This document shows, piece by piece, positions 51,066 to 60,664 of a stretch of 64,000 nucleotides of DNA. The notes under the pieces were generated by a model that saw only the letters and a program-made list of their open reading frames with translations, was not told the origin of the DNA and made no database searches. The DNA comes from an uncultured Alistipes sp. (GTDB lineage Bacteria > Bacteroidota > Bacteroidia > Bacteroidales > Rikenellaceae), in contig CALURC010000013.1 in the NCBI GenBank assembly GCA_944323075.1, forward strand, positions 62,001 through 126,000, given 5' to 3'. A program made the translations under genes and the position numbers. The first letter of the stretch is position 1. Each line of letters starts with the position of its first letter.

Positions 51066-53291
51066 CTATTTGGTAGAACCGATTGACAGCCATTTCAGTC
51101 GGAGACTGTTGGTGACCACCGAGATGGAGCTGAATGCCATTGCGGCACTGGCCAGCATGGGATTCAGAAGAATACCCCACAGCGGAAAGAGAACTCCGGC
51201 CGCAATGGGAATACCGATCAGGTTGTAGATAAACGCCCAGAAGAGATTCTCGTGGATAACCCTTGAGGTGCGGCGGGAGAGTCGGTAGGCTTTGGGCAGC
51301 AGATTTAGGTCGGAGTTCATCAACGTGATCGAAGCGATCTCCATCGCGACATCGGTGCCGTGTCCCATGGCAATACTGACATCGGCCCGGGCCAATGCCT
51401 GCGAATCGTTGATTCCGTCGCCGACCATGGCTACATGTTCCCCGCTGTTTTGCAGTTCGGTAATGTAGCGGTCCTTATCCTCGGGCAACATTTCGGCCCG
51501 GTAGTGTTCGATGCCGAGCTGTTCGGCCAAGGCTTTGGCGGTCTTTCGGTTGTCTCCGGTCGACATGACGGGATCGATGTGTAGATGACGGAGCTCTTCG
51601 ATGGCCGGACGGCTCGAGGGTTTTACCGGATCGCTCACGATCAGAACTGACAGTAGCTGGTCGGCGGATCCGAAGAATACGACACTTGCTCCGGCTTGCC
51701 GGTTGCGGTCGATCTGTTCAGCAATTTTCTGCGGAATGGTTGCACCTTTTTCCTCGACGAGACGCGAGCTGCCGATCCAATAGGGGGTACCGTTGCAGAT
51801 AAACTCGACCCCTTTCCCGGTTAGGCTCGAGAAGGATTCGATCGTTGGAGCCAGTGTGTCGGATTGGGGAATATGGGCGACAATCGCTTCAGCCAGTGGG
51901 TGTTCGGATTTTAGCTCGGCCGCGCGGATGATGGGACGGTATGGATCCTGTTCCGGGGCTACTGCGATCCACTCCGTAACGGTAGGACGTCCTTCGGTCA
52001 GTGTTCCCGTTTTGTCCATGACGATCGTGTCGATCCGGCACATTTGTTCGAGAGCCGTGGCATCCTTGATCAGGATTTTATTCTCGGCCCCTCGTCCGAT
52101 ACCGACCATTAGGGCGGTCGGAGTGGCTAATCCCAAGGCACAGGGGCAGGCGATGACCAGAACCGATACGGCCGACAGCAGGGCGTGTGAAAAGTAGTCC
52201 GTCCCGCCGATCACGAGCCAGAGAATGAAGGTCAGTGCAGCGATGCCGATAACGGTCGGAACGAAGATCGAAGCGATGCGGTCGGCTGTCCGCTGTACGG
52301 GGGCTTTGCTTCCCTGAGCCTGTTGTACGGTTTGGATGATTCGGGCCAAAAGCGTTTCGCTGCCGACTCCGGTTGCTTTCATGGTGAAGGCTCCCCGTGT
52401 GTTGATCGTTCCGGCCACGACTTTGTCGCCGACCTCCTTGGCGACGGGAAGGGGCTCTCCGGTGATCATGCTTTCGTCGACGTGGGAACGTCCCTCCGTG
52501 ACCACGCCGTCGACCGGGATTTTTTCACCCGGACGTACGGAGATCCGGTCTCCCACTTGTAGGGTGGCGATCGGAACCTCCTCTTCGGTGCCGTTGCGGA
52601 GAATCCGCGCGGAGGTGGGTTGGAGACCGATCAGCTTTTTTATTGCAGAGGAGGTCTTTCCTTTGGCGCGTTCCTCCATCAACTTCCCGATCGAGACGAA
52701 GGCGATGATCATGCAGGAGGCCTCGTAGTAGACATGTGGCTCGATGCCGCGTTGTATCCAGAATTCCGGATAGAAGGTGTTGAATGCGCTGAATACGAAA
52801 GCAATCGAGGTGCTTAGTGCAACCAAGGTATCCATGTTGGACTTCCCGTGTCGGGCCTGTTTCCATCCGTTGATAAAGAAGCTCCGTCCGAAGATGCAAA
52901 GTACGGGAAGCGTAAGGATCAACATGATCAGGTGTACGTAGGGAAGTTTCATGAAGAACATACCGAGGATGGCGACGGGAAGTGCAAAGATCCACGTTCC
53001 GATCGTCCGGTGGATCATGTTTCGATAGTGGTTCTGTTCGGCTTGCTGCTGTTTGAGTGCCGTATCGTCTTCGTCGATGATCAGGTCATAACCGGCAGCT
53101 TGTACGGCTGCACGGATTTGTTGCGGTGAGAGTGCTGTTGGATCGAAGGAGACCGTGAGCTGATTGGCCGCGAAATTGACGGAGGCCTTTTCGACGCCAT
53201 TGAGTTGTTGTACGGTCTGTTCGACATTCATGGCGCAAACGGCACAGCTCATCTCCAATACCGGATAGGTTTTGCTTACAATCTTTTTCAT
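51066..53291 (-). CDS. copA: Copper-exporting P1B-type ATPase
   Basis: This inner-membrane pump exports Cu(I). The 741-residue protein has one N-terminal HMA domain with CxxC at Cys16/Cys19 ([10 protein letters not shown]), then TM helices with the [10 protein letters not shown] metal gate, DKTGTLTEG phosphorylation site, [21 protein letters not shown], and the last TM helices with YN and MAFSSISVV typical of copper pumps. The frame opens at 53324, but a -7 box covers that position, so [10 protein letters not shown] at 53291 is the start. Confidence 0.94.
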   Translation of the reverse strand: MKKIVSKTYPVLEMSCAVCAMNVEQTVQQLNGVEKASVNFAANQLTVSFDPTALSPQQIRAAVQAAGYDLIIDEDDTALKQQQAEQNHYRNMIHRTIGTWIFALPVAILGMFFMKLPYVHLIMLILTLPVLCIFGRSFFINGWKQARHGKSNMDTLVALSTSIAFVFSAFNTFYPEFWIQRGIEPHVYYEASCMIIAFVSIGKLMEERAKGKTSSAIKKLIGLQPTSARILRNGTEEEVPIATLQVGDRISVRPGEKIPVDGVVTEGRSHVDESMITGEPLPVAKEVGDKVVAGTINTRGAFTMKATGVGSETLLARIIQTVQQAQGSKAPVQRTADRIASIFVPTVIGIAALTFILWLVIGGTDYFSHALLSAVSVLVIACPCALGLATPTALMVGIGRGAENKILIKDATALEQMCRIDTIVMDKTGTLTEGRPTVTEWIAVAPEQDPYRPIIRAAELKSEHPLAEAIVAHIPQSDTLAPTIESFSSLTGKGVEFICNGTPYWIGSSRLVEEKGATIPQKIAEQIDRNRQAGASVVFFGSADQLLSVLIVSDPVKPSSRPAIEELRHLHIDPVMSTGDNRKTAKALAEQLGIEHYRAEMLPEDKDRYITELQNSGEHVAMVGDGINDSQALARADVSIAMGHGTDVAMEIASITLMNSDLNLLPKAYRLSRRTSRVIHENLFWAFIYNLIGIPIAAGVLFPLWGILLNPMLASAAMAFSSISVVTNSLRLKWLSIGSTK

Positions 53292-53321
53292 GTGTGTGTC
53301 AAAAGTTGCGTTTTGCGTCTT

Positions 53322-53329
53322 CAAAGGTA
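53322..53329 (-). promoter_or_regulatory. copA -7 box
   Basis: CAAAGGTA on the plus strand reads TACCTTTG on the minus strand, giving a start about 10-15 bp later and ruling out the upstream ATG at 53324. Confidence 0.6.
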
Positions 53330-53441
53330 GAAATTTTATTCAGGAGATAGGATCCCCGATTTTAGGTATTTGAAATGTGAAAGTTGACGATATTGTCGAA
53401 AAGTAACTGTCTGACAAGGGTTCTATTTGGGATAGTTTTAC

Positions 53442-53449
53442 TATCTTTG
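53442..53449 (+). promoter_or_regulatory. pdxA -7 box
   Basis: TATCTTTG lies 53 bp ahead of the pdxA ATG, in the gap shared with divergent copA. Confidence 0.55.
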
Positions 53450-53502
53450 CAAAGTTGTAGGGGCAAAATCAATCGCTCCATTCTAAAATGGCATAAAACG
53501 AA

Positions 53503-54600
53503 ATGGCTATGAATGACTCCAAACTACGGATCGGAATAACGCATGGGGATGTAAATGGTATTGGCTATGAGGTGATTATCAAGACGTTAGTCGATCCTCG
53601 TATGTGCGAATTGTTTACTCCGGTCATTTACGGTTCGGCGAAAGCTGCTGCCTACTACAAGAAACAGGTCGAATCGGCCGAGAATTTTGGGTTTAATATC
53701 GTGTCTTCGGCTCGGGAGGCTTCTCCGCGGAGGGTCAATCTTGTCGGATGTGTATCAGATGAACTGCGTGTAGAACCCGGTGTGCTGACGGTAGCAGCCG
53801 GCGAGGCCTCCGTTGCTGCACTTCGTGCTGCGGTGGCCGATTTGAAGGCTGGGTATATCGATGCGGTTGTGACGGCGCCGATCTGTAAAGAGAACGTGCA
53901 GAGTCAATCGTTTTCGTTCTCCGGTCACACCGAGTTCTTTGCCTCCGAATTTGGCGGGGATCCGCTGATGTTGATGTGCAGCGATCGGATGAAGGTGGGA
54001 CTGGTCACTGTTCACATTCCGATCTCGGCCGTGAGTCCATCCATCACGCAGGAGCGAATTGTTGCTAAATTACGTGAATTGCGGCAATCGTTGGTGCTGG
54101 ATTTTTCGATTCGCGATCCCCGGATCGCCGTGCTGGGGCTTAATCCGCATATTGGCGACGGCGGCTTGATCGGTAACGAAGAGCAGGAGATCATTATTCC
54201 GGCGGTACAAGCCGCATTTCAAGAGAAGATCTTGGCGTTTGGCCCATTTGCAGCCGACGGATTTTTTGCCGCTTGCAGTTATATGAAATACGATGCCGTG
54301 CTGGCTATGTATCATGATCAGGGACTAGCACCGTTCAAGGCATTGAGTCACGGCGGAGTGAACTTTACCGCAGGACTGCCGATCGTCCGGACTAGTCCGG
54401 CGCATGGTGTCGGATTTGATATTGCCGGACAGAATCGTGCGGATGCGCAGGCGATGCGTGATGCGATCTATATGGCTATCGATGTGGTTCGAAGTCGACA
54501 GGAGTATGCATTAATGACATCGAATCCATTACAGAAGTACAGAAGGGATAACGGGGCGGACATGTCGGCTTCGGATTTGCCCGAACAACAAGAAGATTAG
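53503..54600 (+). CDS. pdxA: 4-hydroxythreonine-4-phosphate dehydrogenase
   Basis: PdxA oxidises 4-phosphohydroxy-L-threonine in the DXP-dependent pyridoxal phosphate pathway. The 365-residue protein has RIGITHGDVNGIGYEVIIKT at the N-terminus, metal-binding histidines in FSGHTEFFASEFGG, AMYHDQGLAPFKAL and TSPAHGVGFDIAGQ, and the VTAPICKE motif. The start may be 53503 or the ATG at 53509. A 60-bp gap to thrS allows cotranscription. Confidence 0.95.
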   Translation: MAMNDSKLRIGITHGDVNGIGYEVIIKTLVDPRMCELFTPVIYGSAKAAAYYKKQVESAENFGFNIVSSAREASPRRVNLVGCVSDELRVEPGVLTVAAGEASVAALRAAVADLKAGYIDAVVTAPICKENVQSQSFSFSGHTEFFASEFGGDPLMLMCSDRMKVGLVTVHIPISAVSPSITQERIVAKLRELRQSLVLDFSIRDPRIAVLGLNPHIGDGGLIGNEEQEIIIPAVQAAFQEKILAFGPFAADGFFAACSYMKYDAVLAMYHDQGLAPFKALSHGGVNFTAGLPIVRTSPAHGVGFDIAGQNRADAQAMRDAIYMAIDVVRSRQEYALMTSNPLQKYRRDNGADMSASDLPEQQED

Positions 54601-54659
54601 ATAATAATTCAGCGAAGGGGCACAGGTTGTATTGTGCCGGAATTTATTAAAATAAAAAC

Positions 54660-56606
54660 ATGATGGTAAAAGTAACATTTCCCGACGGCGGCGTTCGTGA
54701 GTACGCCAAGGGAACAACGGCAATGCAAATTGCATCGAGCATCAGTCCTCGTTTGGCGCAAGAAGCGCTATCGGCGACGGTAAACGGAGAGATTGTAGAT
54801 TTAAACCGTCCGATCGAGCAGGATGCGACAATTCGATTCCACAAATGGGAAGATCCTGAAGGGAAAAAGGCCTTTTGGCACTCTTCGTCACATTTGATGG
54901 CAGAGGTTCTTGAGGCTCTTTATCCGGGAATCAAATTCGGTATTGGACCGAGTATCGAAAATGGATTCTATTACGATGTAGACTCACCAGTACCCATAAC
55001 CGAAGGTGATCTTCCTAAGATCGAGAAGAAGATGGAGGAGCTGGCTCGGACGAAAGAGGAGATTTGTCGTCGCGAGGTGAGCAAGGCAGAAGCATTGAAG
55101 ACCTATACAGAAAAGGGTGATCAATATAAGGTAGAGTTGATCGAAGGACTCGAAGACGGAACGATCAGTTTCTATACGAATGGAAACTTTACAGATCTGT
55201 GTCGTGGTCCGCACTTGCCCAATATGGGTTATATCAAGGCGATCAAGTTGACTTCGGTGGCAGGGGCTTATTGGCGCGGTGATGAGAAAAATAAGATGTT
55301 GACCCGAATCTACGGCATTACCTTCCCGAAAAAATCGATGTTGGATGAGTATCTGGCGATGCTTGAAGAGGCAAAAAAACGGGATCACCGCAAATTGGGC
55401 AAGGAGCTCGAACTGTTCTGTTTTTCGCCGAGAGTGGGGGCCGGTTTGCCGTTGTGGCTGCCTAAGGGAGCCGCTTTGCGTGATCGGTTGGAGCAGTTTT
55501 TGAGAAATGTCCAGAAACAGTATGGTTACCAACAGGTTATGACACCGCATATCGGTATGAAAGAACTGTATGTCACCTCGGGACACTATGCCAAATACGG
55601 GAAGGATTCGTTCCAGCCGATCCATACGCCGGATGAGAGCGAAGAGTTCTTGCTCAAACCGATGAACTGTCCGCATCACTGTGAAATCTATAAATTTAAA
55701 CCACGTTCATATAAGGACCTGCCGTTGCGTTTTGCGGAGTTCGGTACGGTTTACCGGTACGAACAGAGCGGTGAGTTGCACGGTTTGACCCGTGTGCGCG
55801 GATTTACCCAGGATGATGCACACATCTTCTGCCGTCCTGACCAGTTGAAGGATGAGTTCATGAAGGTGATCGACATTGTGCTCTATATCTTCAAAACGTT
55901 GAGCTTCGATAAGTTTACGGCACAGATTTCGCTGCGCGATCCGAACAATAAGGAGAAATATATCGGAACGGACGAGAATTGGCACAAGGCCGAACAGGCA
56001 ATTATCGAGGCTTCTAAAGAGAAGGGGTTGAATACGACGGTCGAATTGGGCGAGGCTGCATTCTATGGGCCTAAATTGGACTTTATGGTTCGGGATGCCA
56101 TCGGACGTCAGTGGCAGCTGGGAACAATTCAGGTCGACTACAATCTGCCTGAGCGGTTCAATTTGACCTATAAGGGTTCGGATGACAAGGAACATCGGCC
56201 GATCATGATCCACCGTGCTCCGTTTGGCTCGATGGAACGTTTCGTAGCGGTATTGCTCGAGCATACGGGAGGAAAATTCCCGTTGTGGTTGTCGCCGGAT
56301 CAAGTGGTAGTTTTGCCGATCAGCGAAAAATTCAACGATTATGCGAAAAAAGTTTCAGATTTTCTAAATAATTCCGATATTCGTGCACAGGTAGATGACC
56401 GTAACGAAAAGATAGGACGTAAGATACGTGATAATGAATTGAAACGAATTCCGTTCCTGTTGATCGTGGGCGAAAAAGAAGAACAGCAGCAAACAGTTTC
56501 CGTGCGTGCGCAAGGAGAGGGTGACAAGGGAACCATGACGCTCGATTCGTTTGTTTCATTGGTCCGCGAGACGGTTGCCGGAGAGATTCAGAAAATCAAT
56601 GAATAG
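54660..56606 (+). CDS. thrS: Threonyl-tRNA synthetase
   Basis: ThrS charges tRNA-Thr and edits Ser-tRNA. The 648-residue class II synthetase has an N-terminal TGS domain (residues 1-60), the editing domain with [17 protein letters not shown] and later CRGPHLPN, the catalytic motifs [34 protein letters not shown] (zinc Cys), [20 protein letters not shown] and a C-terminal anticodon-binding domain ([16 protein letters not shown]). ATG 54660 and 54663 are both possible. infC follows after 41 bp. Confidence 0.97.
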   Translation: MMVKVTFPDGGVREYAKGTTAMQIASSISPRLAQEALSATVNGEIVDLNRPIEQDATIRFHKWEDPEGKKAFWHSSSHLMAEVLEALYPGIKFGIGPSIENGFYYDVDSPVPITEGDLPKIEKKMEELARTKEEICRREVSKAEALKTYTEKGDQYKVELIEGLEDGTISFYTNGNFTDLCRGPHLPNMGYIKAIKLTSVAGAYWRGDEKNKMLTRIYGITFPKKSMLDEYLAMLEEAKKRDHRKLGKELELFCFSPRVGAGLPLWLPKGAALRDRLEQFLRNVQKQYGYQQVMTPHIGMKELYVTSGHYAKYGKDSFQPIHTPDESEEFLLKPMNCPHHCEIYKFKPRSYKDLPLRFAEFGTVYRYEQSGELHGLTRVRGFTQDDAHIFCRPDQLKDEFMKVIDIVLYIFKTLSFDKFTAQISLRDPNNKEKYIGTDENWHKAEQAIIEASKEKGLNTTVELGEAAFYGPKLDFMVRDAIGRQWQLGTIQVDYNLPERFNLTYKGSDDKEHRPIMIHRAPFGSMERFVAVLLEHTGGKFPLWLSPDQVVVLPISEKFNDYAKKVSDFLNNSDIRAQVDDRNEKIGRKIRDNELKRIPFLLIVGEKEEQQQTVSVRAQGEGDKGTMTLDSFVSLVRETVAGEIQKINE

Positions 56607-56632
56607 CGAAAATTTATTTGTTTCACTAACGT

Positions 56633-56640
56633 AAGGAGGA
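56633..56640 (+). promoter_or_regulatory. Shine-Dalgarno that decides the infC start
   Basis: AAGGAGGA is followed 7 bp later by ATA (56648) and 10 bp later by a second ATA (56651), and no ATG, GTG or TTG lies at a usual distance. The next such codon in frame is GTG at 56690, 50 bp away. Confidence 0.8.
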
Positions 56641-56647
56641 CAAAGCT

Positions 56648-57214
56648 ATAATAACAAAACCGAAACCCGTAGCAGTACGGCCAGGCCGTGTGCAGGAAAA
56701 AGAGGCTGCGCATCGAATCAATAATTTTATTACTGCCCCGCAAGTAAGAGTCGTGGGCGAACATGTCGAACAACCTGTAGTCGTATCGTTGCGCGAAGCG
56801 CTCGATATGGCCGATGAGTTGGGACTGGATCTGGTTGAAATCTCACCGAAGGCCGATCCTCCAGTTTGTCGGATTGTCGATTATTCGAAGTTTCTTTATC
56901 AGCAAAAGAAGAAGGCTAAAGAGATTAAGTCTAAGGTTACAAAGGTCGTTGTTAAGGAGATCCGTTTCGGACCCAATACAGATGACCATGACTATAATTT
57001 CAAGCTGAAACATGCCGAGAATTTTCTGAAAGAGGGGGCCAAAGTAAAAGCGTACGTTTTTTTCCGAGGACGTCAGATTGTATTTAAAGATCAGGGTGAG
57101 ATTCTTTTGTTGCGTTTTGCTACTGATCTCGAAGATTTGGCCAAGGTAGAGCAAATGCCGCGTTTGGAAGGGAAAAGGATGATTCTGGTGCTTGCTCCGA
57201 AACCGAAGAAATAG
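56648..57214 (+). CDS. infC: Translation initiation factor IF-3
   Basis: IF-3 keeps 30S subunits free and checks the start codon. The protein of about 188 residues has the N-terminal domain ([40 protein letters not shown]), the linker [15 protein letters not shown] and the C-terminal domain ([33 protein letters not shown]). The strong Shine-Dalgarno at 56633 points to ATA at 56648 (or 56651) as start; IF-3 genes commonly use rare AUU/AUC/AUA starts, a feedback device because IF-3 rejects them. A GTG at 56690 is the alternative. rpmI-rplT are elsewhere. Confidence 0.93.
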   Translation: MITKPKPVAVRPGRVQEKEAAHRINNFITAPQVRVVGEHVEQPVVVSLREALDMADELGLDLVEISPKADPPVCRIVDYSKFLYQQKKKAKEIKSKVTKVVVKEIRFGPNTDDHDYNFKLKHAENFLKEGAKVKAYVFFRGRQIVFKDQGEILLLRFATDLEDLAKVEQMPRLEGKRMILVLAPKPKK

Positions 57215-57368
57215 GCTTTGTCCGAATTAGATCTATTATATAAGCCCGAGGAGCTGTGCTTTCTCGGGATTATATGTTTATAGAGTGGGATTTTGATATA
57301 GCTTTACGAAAAAAGCGACAAATGATTTGATAGAAAACGAAAATTAACTAATCCATAAAATTAAAAAA

Positions 57369-58430
57369 ATGAGACGGAATGTTTTTAATTGGATCGCAGC
57401 AGTTTGCGTGTCGGTATTTATGATGGGAGTAAATGGCTGTGCTACAGATGCTAATGCACGGGAGGGAGAAGATCCCATTACACCGGTAGCTCCAGCTGAT
57501 CGTGAGGTGGGAATTGCCTACGGATTGTGGATGGATCGGGATATGTGGAGTAATCCTAACAATACGTGGGGAACTCCTACGTTGGGTCTTTATGATTCCC
57601 GTGAACGTAGAATTATCCGACAGCATGCACAATGGCTGGCCGATGCCGGAGTAGATTTTGTTTGGCTCGACTGGTCAAACAATATAACTTATGATCCGGA
57701 TGAACTTTGGGTCGGTGGAAAACAGGATTTGATTGAAGATGCAACTGCGATTCTGTTCGATGAATATTATAAGATGTCTAAAGCCGGAATGGATCATCCG
57801 CGGATCAGTATCTTTATAGGGGTGACAGGTGCACCTGAAGCCGTCACAGATGGGCGGCTCCAGAAAAAAGCCGATCAGGTTTGGGATATGTATGCCAATA
57901 ATCCGAAGTATAAAAGCATGATGCAGCTGTATAAGGGGAAACCTTTGTTGGTTGTATATGTCAACACACCTTCTCCATGGCAGACCGGTACTCCAGATTG
58001 GGATGACGATCGTTTTACGGTACGTTGGATGACAGGATATGTATCGGAACAGGCTTCTTTGCGGACAGAGGATCGGATTAGTAAATACGGCTACTGGTCG
58101 TGGGAAGATCGTGGTGAGCAGACCTATCCGATTTGTGACGGTCAGCCAGAGACCATGGTCGTATGTGCTGCGGTTCGTAAACAAGCAGAACCAGGAGAGA
58201 GCGGATATATTCCGGAAGTAGGACGTCGCAATGGCGAAACGTTTAAAGAACAATTTGCTCGTGCTCGTAAGATAGGAACTCACTTTGCTATGGTTGTATC
58301 ATGGAATGAATGGACTACGGGAGAACAACCCAGTGCAGAGGTAAGTAAGGATCTTGAACCGTCGAATGAATGGGGGGATCAGTATTTGCAGCTCCTGAAG
58401 GAGGAAATTCGTAAATTCAAATCCGAATAA
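57369..58430 (+). CDS. GH99/WbsX-like lipoprotein
   Basis: A 353-residue predicted lipoprotein: the signal MRRNVFNWIAAVCVSVFMMG ends at lipobox NGC with Cys24. The mature part looks like a TIM barrel of the GH71/GH99-like group, including the glycan-hydrolysing family 99 and WbsX: GVDFVWLDWSNN, then IFIGVTGAP and the late SWNEWTTGEQPS followed by LEPSNEWGDQYLQLL. That W-N-E-W motif and the LEPS-x-x-x-G-x-x-YL ending are shared with the family. The substrate is unknown. The next lipoprotein gene begins 48 bp later. Confidence 0.6.
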   Translation: MRRNVFNWIAAVCVSVFMMGVNGCATDANAREGEDPITPVAPADREVGIAYGLWMDRDMWSNPNNTWGTPTLGLYDSRERRIIRQHAQWLADAGVDFVWLDWSNNITYDPDELWVGGKQDLIEDATAILFDEYYKMSKAGMDHPRISIFIGVTGAPEAVTDGRLQKKADQVWDMYANNPKYKSMMQLYKGKPLLVVYVNTPSPWQTGTPDWDDDRFTVRWMTGYVSEQASLRTEDRISKYGYWSWEDRGEQTYPICDGQPETMVVCAAVRKQAEPGESGYIPEVGRRNGETFKEQFARARKIGTHFAMVVSWNEWTTGEQPSAEVSKDLEPSNEWGDQYLQLLKEEIRKFKSE

Positions 58431-58477
58431 AAATAAGTTGGTGAATGACGGCGAGTGCCGAAGTGAAAAATCAAGGT

Positions 58478-60313
58478 ATGAGAAGAGTTTTGAAGACATG
58501 GGCGATTGCAGGATTCGCCGTGTGTATGTGTAGTTGTGATAGTACGAATAATCAGTCGCTGAGTACTGCAGGTTTTGAGTCTGTTACGATTGGAGGTGAG
58601 TTGGGAGAGCGGCTTAACCGGAATTTCGATCGGATGGAGACAGAGTTGTATCAGCCCGAACAGGTTTATTGGACTGAGGAGGAATCCGGAGGCTGGCCGG
58701 CCGATAAGGAGGGTCGGACGATTCTGGCACTGGTTCTCGATGCACGTGCTTCGCATAGGACTCCGAAGTATTTGGATGAGCTGATCACGCTGTTGCCCGA
58801 GTATTTGAATGCCAAGGGGTATTTGGGATCGATCCATGAAGGTCAGGTTGACGAACAGCAACTCTCCGGTCACGGGTGGTTGTTGCGCGGACTTTGTGAA
58901 TACTATGCATGGAAACAGGATCCGAAGGTATTGGATATCGCCAAAACCATTGTTGATAGTCTGTTCCTGCCGATCGCTCCGTTTGTCGAACGCTATCCGC
59001 TCAGTAACGAGGAGCGTGTTGTCGGTACGGGAGAGATGTCCGGAAGTATACAGAATACGGTTAACGGATGGCGTCTGTCATCAGATATTGGATGTGTGTT
59101 TATCGGTATGGAGGGGCTGATCCACTCTTACCAATATATACCCTCAGCCGAGTCGAAGGCGTTGATCGAACAGCTGATTGATCTGTTCCGCAAAATGGAT
59201 TTGGTCGGTATCAAGGCACAGACGCATGCCTCGCTGACCGCGATGCGCGGCATGTTGCGGTATGCTTCGTTGACGGGCGATACGACACTCGTGCCAGAGG
59301 TTGAATCACGCTGGCAACTCTACAAGGAGTATGGAATGACCGAGAATTACGAGAATTATAACTGGTTCGAGCGTTACGATACGTGGACCGAGCCGTGTGC
59401 AATTATCGACTCATATCTCGTGGCCGTACAGCTTTGGGCAGCGACGCGTAATCCGGCCTATCTGGAAGATGCTGAGAGAATCTATTTTAATGGGATCGGT
59501 GCTACGCAGCGGGCAAACGGCGGATTTGGTTGCGATCGTCCGGTGGGTGTAGTCTTTCCCGATATTGCGATCCATGCCGATGAAGCCCATTGGTGTTGTA
59601 CGATGCGAGGCGGAGAAGGTTTGGGCCGAGCTGCAGAATATGCCTATTTTACGGCTGGAGATACGGTTTTCGTTCCGGCCTATCACGAGAGCGTGTTGGC
59701 GTTGGCCGATCGTGGACTTACTTTGGAACAGCATACGGAGTATCCGTTCGGAAATCGGGTCGAATTTGTGGTTAAGGAGGCTCCGAAGCGGGAGATGACT
59801 TTGGCCCTGTTTGTTCCGTCGGATATGCGCGTCGAATCGATGGTTGCATCACGGCCGGAATTCGGAAAAATTTCGGGTCCTCAGGATGGTTTTGTTACGG
59901 CAACGGGTCGATTTGCAGCGGGAGATACCCTGACTCTGACGTATGGGTTTGATGCCCGTTGGGTACGGCTCGAGAATAAGGACGTAACGGATTCGTGTCA
60001 GTACAAAGCGATGTATGGTCCGTTGGTGTTGGGTTATGAAGCGGAGGCACCTCTCGGATTTATGGGTGAGGTAGAAATTGTACCTGCGGCCGATGGCCGA
60101 AGTTGTGCGGTACGCGGAGCCAAAGAGTGTAGTCCGGTTGCCGCAGGAAAAAGCGGTAAAAATAGTTTTACACGTGACGGCATGACGTTTGAGGTTGTTG
60201 AAGGAACGGAACATCGTTTTACGCCGTTGTATCATTTGCTTGATCCGGCCGTCTCTATCGGAGCGAATTATCACCGGATGGTGACCGTAAATATGTATCC
60301 TTTGGTAGAATAG
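58478..60313 (+). CDS. GH127-like lipoprotein (beta-L-arabinofuranosidase superfamily)
   Basis: A 611-residue predicted lipoprotein: MRRVLKTWAIAGFAVCMC then lipobox CSC|D. The six-hairpin part shows AxSHRTPKYL-like helices, GHGWLLRGLCEYYAW and EAHWCCTMRGGEGLGRAAEY, where the paired Cys match the zinc/nucleophile Cys region of GH127 and DUF1680 enzymes, then a C-terminal beta domain. It may remove L-arabinofuranose or a related sugar; the exact linkage is unknown. A start at 58445 exists but lacks the signal context. Probably cotranscribed with the GH99-like gene. Confidence 0.7.
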   Translation: MRRVLKTWAIAGFAVCMCSCDSTNNQSLSTAGFESVTIGGELGERLNRNFDRMETELYQPEQVYWTEEESGGWPADKEGRTILALVLDARASHRTPKYLDELITLLPEYLNAKGYLGSIHEGQVDEQQLSGHGWLLRGLCEYYAWKQDPKVLDIAKTIVDSLFLPIAPFVERYPLSNEERVVGTGEMSGSIQNTVNGWRLSSDIGCVFIGMEGLIHSYQYIPSAESKALIEQLIDLFRKMDLVGIKAQTHASLTAMRGMLRYASLTGDTTLVPEVESRWQLYKEYGMTENYENYNWFERYDTWTEPCAIIDSYLVAVQLWAATRNPAYLEDAERIYFNGIGATQRANGGFGCDRPVGVVFPDIAIHADEAHWCCTMRGGEGLGRAAEYAYFTAGDTVFVPAYHESVLALADRGLTLEQHTEYPFGNRVEFVVKEAPKREMTLALFVPSDMRVESMVASRPEFGKISGPQDGFVTATGRFAAGDTLTLTYGFDARWVRLENKDVTDSCQYKAMYGPLVLGYEAEAPLGFMGEVEIVPAADGRSCAVRGAKECSPVAAGKSGKNSFTRDGMTFEVVEGTEHRFTPLYHLLDPAVSIGANYHRMVTVNMYPLVE

Positions 60314-60342
60314 TATATCTATTCTATAAAGTAGATTGATAT

Positions 60343-60549
60343 ATGAAAACATTGAAATTTAAGACGAATGCCAAGTGTGGCGGATGCGTTGCCCGGATTG
60401 GAGAAGCGCTCGGAAAATTTGTGCCGGAGGGTAAATGGTCGATCGATCTTTCGACTCCCGATCGGGTGTTGACCGTTGAGACGGATCTTCCGGCAGAAGA
60501 GATTGTACGGATTGTGACCGGAGCAGGATATAAGGCAGAGGTTTTGTAG
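60343..60549 (+). CDS. Small HMA-domain metal-binding protein
   Basis: A 68-residue free-standing heavy-metal-associated domain, starting MKTLKFKTNAKCGGCVARIG with CxxC at Cys12 and Cys15. The beta-alpha-beta-beta-alpha pattern is complete, ending in AEEIVRIVTGAGYKAEVL. Such proteins bind Cu(I) or other soft metals and deliver them to pumps such as CopA, whose gene lies 7 kb away. It lies 29 bp after the GH127-like gene and before a shared terminator. Confidence 0.85.
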   Translation: MKTLKFKTNAKCGGCVARIGEALGKFVPEGKWSIDLSTPDRVLTVETDLPAEEIVRIVTGAGYKAEVL

Positions 60550-60591
60550 GGGTTAAAGGCTGCTTGGTATAGCGATCCAAAAAGCCAAGGT

Positions 60592-60634
60592 AAAGGAGAG
60601 GGGACCGAACTTGTTCGGTCCCCTCTCCTTTTTA
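60592..60634. terminator. Bidirectional terminator between HMA gene and DUF4832 gene
   Basis: The 19-bp arms at 60592-60610 and 60613-60631 are perfect, with only a TT loop, and flanked by T-runs. It separates convergent genes. Confidence 0.95.
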
Positions 60635-60664
60635 TCATATATTCCTACCTTTTAATGAGAAAAA

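Noticed and set aside
60343..60549. HMA protein as a broken piece of copA
   Set aside because: It has its own start, full domain and stop, and copA 7 kb away is complete with its own HMA domain.
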